Program-made: the position numbers and the translations under genes | The notes under the pieces: model-generated | The model's database searches: none | What the model was told of the DNA's origin: nothing | The model's input: only the letters and a program-made list of their open reading frames with translations | Shown here: positions 19,001 through 26,828 of the stretch, piece by piece | Position numbering within the stretch: position 1 is the stretch's first letter | Layout: each line of letters opens with the position of its first letter | Assembly: GCA_016870815.1 (NCBI GenBank) | Contig: VGAI01000007.1 | Location: 1-38,425 of the forward strand | DNA length: 38,425 bases | Direction: 5' to 3' | Source of the DNA: Actinomycetota bacterium | GTDB taxonomy: Bacteria; Actinomycetota; Actinomycetes; Nanopelagicales; Nanopelagicaceae

Positions 19001-20678
19001 CGCCCTCTCTCCACTCCCAAACTTGTCCATTCACTTCATCTCGGACTTCAATCCCTCGATCCGCCAAGAGATCACGTAACTGATCACTCTTGGCATAATC
19101 TTTTGCAGCACGCGCCTGGATTCGAGCTTCAAGGAGTAACGATTCGGCTTCACCGAGTTCTCTCGCAGGTTCGACCTCAATGCGCATCAGATCAAGACCG
19201 AGAACTTGCTCAATAGTTGCAAAGACTTCTGATTTGATCGAATCTGCCAACTGCTCATCCTTCTCGAGTGTGCGCAATCGCTGCAAGGCCCGGGGTGTAT
19301 CGAGATCGTTGGCAATATCTGAGGCAATCTCCTCGATGATTACTTGCCCTTGCCTACTCGATTCGACTGAAGGCGAAGCTGCCTGATGAGCAAAACGCTT
19401 TCGCCACCGGCGAAGCAATCGATCGGCCGCTGTAATCGAAGCCCAGGAGAGATCCATCTGGCTTCGGTAGCGATTTTCGAGGAAGCAGAATCTAACTGCT
19501 AGGGGATCAAGTCCACGTGCAATTACATCTGAGAGAAGTACAACGTTTCCTGCGCTCTTTGACATCTTTCGCCCTTCAAAGAGTAGATGTTCGCCATGAA
19601 GCCAGAGATCCACTGCCTCATCACTTGGATAGAGATCTTTCGCGACCGGATTGGACTGTGCTCGCTCATTCTCGTGATGAGGGAATCGAAGGTCGATCCC
19701 ACCGATATGAAGGTCGATATGGCCGTTCAGATAGCGAAGTGACATAGCTGAACATTCGATATGCCACCCCGGAAAACCCTTACCCCAGGGGGAATCCCAG
19801 ATCATCTCTCGCCTAGTTCCAGCAGATTTCCAGAGCGCCCAATCTGCGTGGAATCGCTTGGCTCCCGCCTCAGTAAATTCATAACGATGGCCAGGTTTGA
19901 GATCTGTAAGTCGATTACCACTCAATACGCCATAACTCTCAAATCCCTCGCTCGAGAAGTAGACCGTCCCATCTTCACCTTGATAGGCAAGATCTTTATC
20001 GATCAATTGTGAGATGTGTTGCTGCATCATCTCGATACATTCACTCGCTCGCGGATAATGATCTGCTGGCTTTATCCCAAGGAGTGCGAGATCTCGGTGA
20101 AATCTGGATTCATAGTCACGGGCTATTTCGAAGGGATCTCTCTTGCGCTCCTGTGATTCCTTCAAGACCTTGTCTTCATCAAAGTCCTCACTCATATGTC
20201 CGACATCAGTGATGTTTTGAATCATTAAGACATCAAACCCGGAAAACTCAATTGCTCGACGAATCAGGTCAGAGAGAAGGAATGTCCTTAAGTTACCTAG
20301 ATGTGCATCGCGATAAACAGTCGGACCGCAACAGTAGATTCGAACCTCTTGCGCATCACTGCTCTTGATCTCACGTACCTGCCTGGAGAGAGTGTCGTAG
20401 ATCTTGATTCCGGTTGCGCCTACTTCGCTTCCTTTCGCTTCACTGCGATTTCGGGGCAAGACTTCGCGAAGTGCAAAGACTGATCGGGGATCGAAGGTTG
20501 CGATCGAGCCATCTTTGCGTTCTACCTGGTTGGCGTTAACGAGGATTCCGAGCAAGTCTCGATATCCCCCCAATTCTTCACGGAGGCGAATGCTGACCCG
20601 CTTGCCGACAAGTGAGGCGAGATCGCGATGCTCTCTGCCAGAAGTAAGGCGACCTGACTCCCCACTAGTTGGGCTCAT
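18993..20678 (-). CDS. cysS: Cysteinyl-tRNA synthetase with N-terminal ~90-aa SH3-like extension
   Basis: Catalytic core YCCGPTVYRDAHLGNLRTF, GWHIECSAMS, FPHHENERAQS, KMSKSAGN, C-terminal ARIQARAAKDYAKSDQLRDLLADRGIEVRDEVNGQVWEW. N-terminal extension ASLVGKRVSIRLREELGGYRDLLGILVNANQVERKDGSIATFDPRSVFALREVLP. Confidence 0.93.
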   Translation of the reverse strand: MSPTSGESGRLTSGREHRDLASLVGKRVSIRLREELGGYRDLLGILVNANQVERKDGSIATFDPRSVFALREVLPRNRSEAKGSEVGATGIKIYDTLSRQVREIKSSDAQEVRIYCCGPTVYRDAHLGNLRTFLLSDLIRRAIEFSGFDVLMIQNITDVGHMSEDFDEDKVLKESQERKRDPFEIARDYESRFHRDLALLGIKPADHYPRASECIEMMQQHISQLIDKDLAYQGEDGTVYFSSEGFESYGVLSGNRLTDLKPGHRYEFTEAGAKRFHADWALWKSAGTRREMIWDSPWGKGFPGWHIECSAMSLRYLNGHIDLHIGGIDLRFPHHENERAQSNPVAKDLYPSDEAVDLWLHGEHLLFEGRKMSKSAGNVVLLSDVIARGLDPLAVRFCFLENRYRSQMDLSWASITAADRLLRRWRKRFAHQAASPSVESSRQGQVIIEEIASDIANDLDTPRALQRLRTLEKDEQLADSIKSEVFATIEQVLGLDLMRIEVEPARELGEAESLLLEARIQARAAKDYAKSDQLRDLLADRGIEVRDEVNGQVWEWREGAI

Positions 20679-20754
20679 GAGGGGAAGGTTATGCGAGAAT
20701 GACGCACCGAACCTTGAGAGAATCTCAACCCCTAGCCGAAAGGAATCTCTTTCG

Positions 20755-21081
20755 ATGACTTATGTGATCGCCGAGCCATGTATCGATGTGAAGGACAAGT
20801 CGTGCATCGAGGAATGCCCAGTGGATTGCATCTATGAGGGTGGCCGGATGCTCTATATCCAGCCTGATGAATGCGTTGATTGTGGGGCTTGCGAGCCGGT
20901 CTGCCCGGTTGAGGCCATCTATTACGAGGACGATGTCCCTTCGCAATGGAGCGAGTTCAAGGGATATAACTCGGATTTCTTCGATGAGCTGGGTTCACCA
21001 GGCGGTGCGGCAAAGGTTGGGCCAACAGGCAAGGATCATCCAGTAGTTCTTCAAATCCAGAAGAAGCCGGAGAGCAACTGA
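20755..21081 (+). CDS. fdxA: Seven-iron (3Fe-4S/4Fe-4S) ferredoxin
   Basis: MTYVIAEPCIDVKDKSCIEECPVDCIYEGGRMLYIQPDECVDCGACEPVCPVEAIYYEDD. ATG 20755 is the real start, not 20404. Confidence 0.95.
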   Translation: MTYVIAEPCIDVKDKSCIEECPVDCIYEGGRMLYIQPDECVDCGACEPVCPVEAIYYEDDVPSQWSEFKGYNSDFFDELGSPGGAAKVGPTGKDHPVVLQIQKKPESN

Positions 21082-21098
21082 GCACCTCTGATTTTGCA

Positions 21099-22157
21099 TT
21101 GCCAGATTTCCCTTGGGATCTACTGGCTCCCTATGGCGTAAGAGCAAAGAACCATCCCAAAGGAGCGATAGACCTTTCACAAGGGACTCCAGTTGATCCG
21201 ACTCCTGATTTCATTCAAAAGGCGCTACATGAAGCATCGAATGCCCCGGGTTATCCGGTAACGACAGGGTCACCGGAACTTCGTCGCGCAATCATCACGT
21301 ACTGTCGCGATCAACTCGGTGCAGCAGGGGAATTTGATGTACTGCCGGTGATCGGTTCTAAGGAATTTGTTGCCTGGTTGCCCTTCATGCTCCGTAGCAA
21401 GAAGGTACTGATACCTGAAATTGCATATCCCACATATCGCGTCGGAGCGATCATTGCGGGTGCCGAGATCAAGGAAGTGGGAATTGATGCAACGAAATGG
21501 AATACAGATTCTGGAGATCTGATCTGGGTAAATACTCCCTCTAATCCAACAGGTCGAGTTCATAGCGCCGATGAGATCACAGCCGCACTTGCGCATCGAT
21601 CGAGGGGTGCAATCGTTGCTGTTGATGAGTGTTACTTCTCCTTTGGTGATTCGAAGAAACCCATATCGACCTTTCAATTGGCGCGAGGGGATAACAAGAA
21701 TTTCCTCACTGTCCATTCGCTCTCCAAACGCTCTAATCTTGCGGGGTATCGGGGGGCCTTCGTCGCTGGGGACCCAGCGCTGATCTCGCGCCTGCTTGAA
21801 CTACGTAAACACGCCGGGATGATGGCACCGGCCCCGGTGCAGCACGCGGTAGCGGTGGCACTGGGCGATGAGGTTCACGTGCAAGAACAGGCGATGGTCT
21901 ACGCCGCACGGCGAAAACGTCTTGCACCGGCACTGACCTCGAAGGGATTTGCAGTCGACTTCTCTGATGCGGGGCTCTATATCTGGTGCTCGAATGGTGA
22001 GGAAGATTGGGCCCAGGTCGCTTGGTTTGCTGAGCGCGGAATCTTGGTAACTCCCGGGAATTTCTATGGCAAAGGGGGCGCTCGCCACATAAGAATCGCC
22101 CTCACAGCGACCGATGCGAAAATCGATGAGGCGATAGAGCGAATTCTTCATTCCTAG
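21099..22157 (+). CDS. dapC: Succinyldiaminopimelate transaminase (class I/II aminotransferase)
   Basis: PLP fold with VNTPSNPTGRV, VDECYFSFG, TVHSLSKRSNLAGYRGAFVAGD; directly after fdxA as in other actinobacteria. Confidence 0.9.
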   Translation: MPDFPWDLLAPYGVRAKNHPKGAIDLSQGTPVDPTPDFIQKALHEASNAPGYPVTTGSPELRRAIITYCRDQLGAAGEFDVLPVIGSKEFVAWLPFMLRSKKVLIPEIAYPTYRVGAIIAGAEIKEVGIDATKWNTDSGDLIWVNTPSNPTGRVHSADEITAALAHRSRGAIVAVDECYFSFGDSKKPISTFQLARGDNKNFLTVHSLSKRSNLAGYRGAFVAGDPALISRLLELRKHAGMMAPAPVQHAVAVALGDEVHVQEQAMVYAARRKRLAPALTSKGFAVDFSDAGLYIWCSNGEEDWAQVAWFAERGILVTPGNFYGKGGARHIRIALTATDAKIDEAIERILHS

Positions 22158-22168
22158 TTTTTTTGCAG

Positions 22169-22192
22169 GTGTTTGAGCAAGTGTTTGAGCAG
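22169..22192 (+). repeat. Two tandem copies of a 12-mer (gtgtttgagcaa / gtgtttgagcag)
   Basis: Read directly; one mismatch between copies; in the 66-nt dapC to nucleotidyltransferase gap. Confidence 0.85.
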
Positions 22193-22223
22193 GAGTTTTT
22201 GTAAGAGTGAGGAGGTCGATTAG

Positions 22224-23213
22224 ATGTCTGATCGGGTAGCGGCGATTCTTCTTGTTGGAGGACGCGGCACACGTCTTGCACCTTTAACTAACCAGACACC
22301 CAAACCAATGCTTCCAGTTGGTGGGGTTCCATTCACACTGCACCAAGTCCTTCAAGCGAAGGAAGCGGGAGTCGACGAGTTAGTCTTTGCAACAAGTTAT
22401 CTTGCGCAAGTTTTTGAACCCTACTTCGGTGATGGTTCTCGATTTGGTATGAAGATCAGGTATGCAACCGAGCGGGAAGCGCTCGGTACTGGTGGTGGAA
22501 TTCGAAATGCAGTTTCGCTTCTTGATCTTGATGACGAAGACGCGGTCGTCATATTCAACGGAGATGTGCTCTCAGATCATGACTTGAGCGGTCAGATAGC
22601 GAAGCACCGCGAAGTAGATGCAGATGTGACGCTCTATCTCACAAAGGTTTCCGATGCACGCCCCTTTGGTGTTGTCCCGACAGATGCTTCGGGTTGGGTT
22701 ACCGATTTCTTGGAGAAGATGGATCGCCCGATAACTAATCAAATCAACGCGGGATGCTATGTATTCAAAAAAAGAGTGATTGATGAGATTCCTAGCGGGC
22801 AAGTAGTCAGTATCGAGCGCGAGACTTTCCCCACATTATTGAAGTCAGGTCGTCGGATCAGAGGATTTGTCGACCATGGATACTGGCGCGATATTGGCAC
22901 TCCTGGCGCACTGATCGCTGCGTCAGCGGATCTCGTTACTGGTCGATTCCATTCACCTGCAACACCGATGAGTAACTCGCCAACTGGGCAGGGAGTAATC
23001 GAATCTTCAGCGAAAATCGCAGGAAATTCAGTGATTGATGCTGGTTCTGTTGTCCTTGCTGGCGCAGAGATTGGACAGAACTGCACCATTCTTTCCAGCA
23101 TTGTCAGTGCGGGTGCAAGGATCTCTGATGGCTTGAGAATCGAATCTGCTTTCGTCGCACCGAACTCACACATCACCCTTGATAATTGCCAGGGCGAAGT
23201 CCTGGGTTTCTGA
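22224..23213 (+). CDS. NDP-sugar pyrophosphorylase / mannose-1-phosphate guanylyltransferase-like
   Basis: AILLVGGRGTRLAPLTNQTPKPMLPVGGVPF signature; C-terminal hexapeptide repeats; SD gaggagg upstream. Confidence 0.9.
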   Translation: MSDRVAAILLVGGRGTRLAPLTNQTPKPMLPVGGVPFTLHQVLQAKEAGVDELVFATSYLAQVFEPYFGDGSRFGMKIRYATEREALGTGGGIRNAVSLLDLDDEDAVVIFNGDVLSDHDLSGQIAKHREVDADVTLYLTKVSDARPFGVVPTDASGWVTDFLEKMDRPITNQINAGCYVFKKRVIDEIPSGQVVSIERETFPTLLKSGRRIRGFVDHGYWRDIGTPGALIAASADLVTGRFHSPATPMSNSPTGQGVIESSAKIAGNSVIDAGSVVLAGAEIGQNCTILSSIVSAGARISDGLRIESAFVAPNSHITLDNCQGEVLGF

Positions 23214-23226
23214 CCCCAATTCCTAC

Positions 23227-23255
23227 TTGACTTAGGGGTCTTACATGCGTGTAAT
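23227..23255 (+). promoter_or_regulatory. Predicted sigma70-like promoter of whiB (TTGACT-N17-TGTAAT) with palindrome TTACA-tgcg-TGTAA over the -10
   Basis: -35 at 23227-23232, 17-nt spacer, -10 at 23250-23255; palindrome 23241-23254. Confidence 0.55.
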
Positions 23256-23268
23256 TCAGCCTAGTTAG

Positions 23269-23285
23269 GGGGCCATCTTGGCCCC
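23269..23285 (+). promoter_or_regulatory. Leader hairpin GGGGCCA-tct-TGGCCCC upstream of whiB
   Basis: Perfect 7-bp inverted repeat with 3-nt loop. Leader stem or short terminator of the preceding gene. Confidence 0.5.
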
Positions 23286-23312
23286 TTGTTTGCGAATGGG
23301 AGTGTCGCTGGC

Positions 23313-23627
23313 ATGCTCAAACCCTCGACCGGAGATGTCAATCCGCGGCGTGATGGAAGTTATCGAGAGACTGGTCCCAGTGTTCAGTTAGGAAGTGGGG
23401 AGATCCTTGAACTGTCTTGGCAGGAGCGAGCTCTCTGTGCTCAGACCGATCCAGAAGCTTTCTTCCCTGAAAAGGGTGGCTCAACCCGCGAAGCAAAGCG
23501 CGTCTGTATGTCATGCGAAGTTCGAGCGGAGTGTCTCGAATATGCCTTGGCACATGATGAACGTTTTGGAATTTGGGGCGGGCTCTCCGAGCGCGAACGT
23601 CGTCGCCTCAAGCGCAGACCCGCGTAA
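23313..23627 (+). CDS. WhiB family Fe-S transcriptional regulator (WhiB2/WhmD-like)
   Basis: LSWQERALCAQTDPEAFFPEKGGSTREAKRVCMSCEVRAECLEYALAHDERFGIWGGLSERERRRLKRR; four Cys and GIWGG turn. ATG 23313 preferred over TTG 23286. Confidence 0.93.
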   Translation: MLKPSTGDVNPRRDGSYRETGPSVQLGSGEILELSWQERALCAQTDPEAFFPEKGGSTREAKRVCMSCEVRAECLEYALAHDERFGIWGGLSERERRRLKRRPA

Positions 23628-23687
23628 CGCTCGAACTCCTCGCCACTCACTCGATCTTCTTCTGACTTCAATCGGTGTAGGTCACCG

Positions 23688-26600
23688 ATGATTCGTGTTA
23701 CCGCGATCCTTGTCTCTCATGACGGTGCAACATGGTTGCCACAGACCGTCGCTGCCCTCGCATCGCAGAGTCATCCGATTGATCGAATCGTTGCAGTTGA
23801 TACTGGTTCTACGGATGATTCAGTTCGCTTACTGCGAAGCGCAGGGATACATGTCATCCAGACGACACGTGGCATGGGTTTTGGCGAAGCAGTTCAGCTC
23901 GCTGTTGATGCGACTCCCGCTTTCGTTGCGACAGAGCCAAAAGGCAAGAGCGCTTCTTCCGCTTCTCAATCTACTTTGCCAGCAGTGCAAGAGTGGCTTT
24001 GGATCGTGCATGATGATTGCGCACCTGCAAAAGATGCCCTCGAGCGTCTTCTCGCTGGGGTAAAAGAGAAGCCACAAGTCGCTCTTGCTGGACCGAAGTT
24101 GCGTGGTTGGCACAATCGCAAGCACTTGCTGGAGTTGGGCGTCAGTATCGCCACAAATGGCGCCAGGTGGACCGGGTTGGAATATCGCGAACAGGATCAG
24201 GGTCAGCACGATGACGAGCGTGATGTCCTAGCTGTAAGCACCGCCGCCATGTTGATTCGCCGTGAAGTATTCACCGAGCTTGGCGGTTTCGATCCCAAGC
24301 TCTCGCTCTTTCGTGATGATGTAGATCTTGGCTGGCGTGTGCGGGCAGCGGGACATTCAGTTGTCGCAGTCCCTGAGGCGATCGCCTATCACGGTGAAGC
24401 GGCATCAAATGAGCGACGTTCCATTGATGTGGACGATGCCCTTCTACACCGTCCACTTCTATTAGATCGAAGGCATGCTGCTTATGTACTTCTAGCCAAT
24501 GCGTCGTTGATCTATCTGCCCATCCTCGCTCTCCAGCTATTGCTTAGTGCCCTCGTACGCTCGATCGGATATCTCATCGCCAAACTTCCTGGTTATGCCC
24601 TCGATGAATTGGCAGCAGTTGCACTAGTCCTTATCAAGCCGCAAGAGATCTTTGCCGCACGAAAGGTGCGGCGAGGTCAACGCCTTCTTGCAGGGTCAGC
24701 GATTAGATCTTTCCTTCCACCACGGGGTATTCAATTTCGCCTCGCTTTCGAAAGGGCGAGAAATGCACTGGAGCGCTATCTCGCTCGGCGAATCCCGTTT
24801 CAAATACTGCCGAACGAGCCCGAGAGATCAGTCCTGGATATTGATGACGAAAAGCTTGAAGAGGAAGAGATATTCACCGAGCGGAAATCAACGCTTCGCA
24901 CTCTCTTCACTCGACCGCTCTTTCTCTTCTCGCTCGCAGTTCTCTTTTTAACCCTAATCGCTTCAAGAAATCGTCTTGGTGCTATCGAGGGAGGGGCGCT
25001 GCTCCAATCGCCATCGAGTGGGATGGATTTGATCAGTAAGTATTTTGAGTCCTGGCACCCGATCGCTCTTGGTTCAAGCGCTAATACGCCGACCTGGATT
25101 GCTGTAGTGGGATTGGCTTCAGGGCTACTGCTTGGGAACTTGAAGCTAATGATTACCCTCTTTTTCTATGCTGCGATTCCACTGACGCTCTGGATCGGAT
25201 ATCGATTCGCAAAGGGATTTACTACCTCCACATTGATTGCACTTGCGGCGGCGAGTGCCTATGCATTCTCGCCACCGATACTTCATGCCGTCACCCATGG
25301 CTTGATAGGAACGCTGGTCATCGCCTTGATAACTCCTCTCTTGTTCAAGTCGATGATGGGCGCAAGTGCGATTGAGACTCTGAGCTGGCGCGCAGTAGCA
25401 GCCCATGCACTCCTCTACTCAATTGCCCTTGCCTTCTCGCCGCCAGCATTCATAGTCCTTACATCCTGGCACTTTCTTCTTTCGATGATGCAAACCCTTG
25501 GTGAGTTCGGTAAAAGATTGAGGGGCGATCGAGAAGATCTCCAGCTTGTGCTTGCCAGAGTTGTGAAGCGATCTCTGATCTTGGTTGGTGCGATCGCAAT
25601 CAATGTCCCGTGGTCACTTGAACTTTTGGCTCATCCTTCGCGCGCTCTCCTTGAGCCTGGAGTAAGCCTCGATGGTGCAAATGGTCTTCTCCTGCTCTTT
25701 GGCAATCCCGGTCTCAGCCTTGCGACACTCTCGGCCGCACCGATAATCATGATCATTGCTCTCTTTCGACGGGACTGCCGACAGTTCGCGCTGATTGCGC
25801 TCTTCATCTCTTCCATCACAGCCTTGTTCTCACTCTTTTCGATTGCAGGTCATGGAAGTAGCCAATTGATCTCACCTTCACTCGGTGGCGCGACAACTCT
25901 CTTCATTGCAGCTTCGATCATTGCCGGAATTAGGCTTCTTGAACTTGTCTTGCCTCAGATTCGTGACTCTGCACTCAACTTCAGACACTTTGCGGCGGCC
26001 GCAATTGCGATCTCTGTCTTGCTCACCTCACTCTCTTCCATCATCTGGTGGTTGGGTCCAGGTGCAGGAGGACCTGTGAAGAGTGAGGAGACTTTCGCAG
26101 TCCCAGCATTCATCATCGCTAATGCGACGACACAGGAGCGATACAAGTCTCTGCTGATACGCGAACGTGAGGGACGTTTGCTCTACTGGGTGGTTCGCGA
26201 CAAACCATTGGAGATCGGTGATTCCGATATCGTCTATGGAAGCAGTGAGCCAATCGAAGAAGCTGTCGCGGGATTAGTCACGGGGGCTGGAATTGAAAGT
26301 AGTTCGATTCTTGGTGACTATGGAATTCGATACCTATTCTTGACTCAACCAGTGAACAAGTCCCTTGCTCGGACCATTGATGGAATCGGAGGGTTCACTC
26401 GCGCTAGCTCTACCGATGCAGGCGTGGTCTGGAAGGTAGTTGGAGCATCCTCGCGAATCTCGCTCTTGCCTGATGTTGATGGCGATGCAGCTACCGAGCT
26501 TTCCATTTCGCTGGGAAGTGATGAGGTGGCAGCAGAAGGAACAATTACTCGACCCGGCATCGTGACCATCGCCGAACGCTTTGACGATCGCTGGCGGATG

Positions 26601-26828
26601 TTGGTCAATAACAATCGAGTCGAGTTAACCCGAGGTGTCTCTGGTCTGCCGCAATTTGAAGTCACCGAAGCGTTCCTTGTCGAAGGGGGAGATTTCATCA
26701 TCTATCACGACGGCACTTCTCGACGTGGCTGGCTCTCACTGCAATTCATTGCTTTTGCCACCTTTGCCATCCTTGCTCTTCCGTCAAGGCGCCGACGAAG
26801 TGATGTGCCGATAGAGGAATTGTCATGA
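23688..26828 (+). CDS. Large glycosyltransferase: N-terminal GT2 domain plus multi-TM C-terminal region
   Basis: VTAILVSHDGATWLPQTVAALASQ..AVDTGSTDDS; WLWIVHDDCAP; GGFDPKLSLFRDDVDLGWRVRAAGH; many TM segments from about aa 270. Confidence 0.9.
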   Translation: MIRVTAILVSHDGATWLPQTVAALASQSHPIDRIVAVDTGSTDDSVRLLRSAGIHVIQTTRGMGFGEAVQLAVDATPAFVATEPKGKSASSASQSTLPAVQEWLWIVHDDCAPAKDALERLLAGVKEKPQVALAGPKLRGWHNRKHLLELGVSIATNGARWTGLEYREQDQGQHDDERDVLAVSTAAMLIRREVFTELGGFDPKLSLFRDDVDLGWRVRAAGHSVVAVPEAIAYHGEAASNERRSIDVDDALLHRPLLLDRRHAAYVLLANASLIYLPILALQLLLSALVRSIGYLIAKLPGYALDELAAVALVLIKPQEIFAARKVRRGQRLLAGSAIRSFLPPRGIQFRLAFERARNALERYLARRIPFQILPNEPERSVLDIDDEKLEEEEIFTERKSTLRTLFTRPLFLFSLAVLFLTLIASRNRLGAIEGGALLQSPSSGMDLISKYFESWHPIALGSSANTPTWIAVVGLASGLLLGNLKLMITLFFYAAIPLTLWIGYRFAKGFTTSTLIALAAASAYAFSPPILHAVTHGLIGTLVIALITPLLFKSMMGASAIETLSWRAVAAHALLYSIALAFSPPAFIVLTSWHFLLSMMQTLGEFGKRLRGDREDLQLVLARVVKRSLILVGAIAINVPWSLELLAHPSRALLEPGVSLDGANGLLLLFGNPGLSLATLSAAPIIMIIALFRRDCRQFALIALFISSITALFSLFSIAGHGSSQLISPSLGGATTLFIAASIIAGIRLLELVLPQIRDSALNFRHFAAAAIAISVLLTSLSSIIWWLGPGAGGPVKSEETFAVPAFIIANATTQERYKSLLIREREGRLLYWVVRDKPLEIGDSDIVYGSSEPIEEAVAGLVTGAGIESSSILGDYGIRYLFLTQPVNKSLARTIDGIGGFTRASSTDAGVVWKVVGASSRISLLPDVDGDAATELSISLGSDEVAAEGTITRPGIVTIAERFDDRWRMLVNNNRVELTRGVSGLPQFEVTEAFLVEGGDFIIYHDGTSRRGWLSLQFIAFATFAILALPSRRRRSDVPIEELS

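Noticed and set aside
20404-20754. N-terminal extension of the ferredoxin ORF (20404..21081 in the track)
   Set aside because: It is antisense to the cysS 5' region; the conserved ferredoxin begins at ATG 20755 (MTYVIAEPC).
22757-23176. Long antisense ORF (139 aa, minus) within the nucleotidyltransferase gene, and similar shadows such as 12607..12912, 28814..29311 and 34886..35449
   Set aside because: Shadow ORFs opposite well-conserved genes; no recognisable domains.
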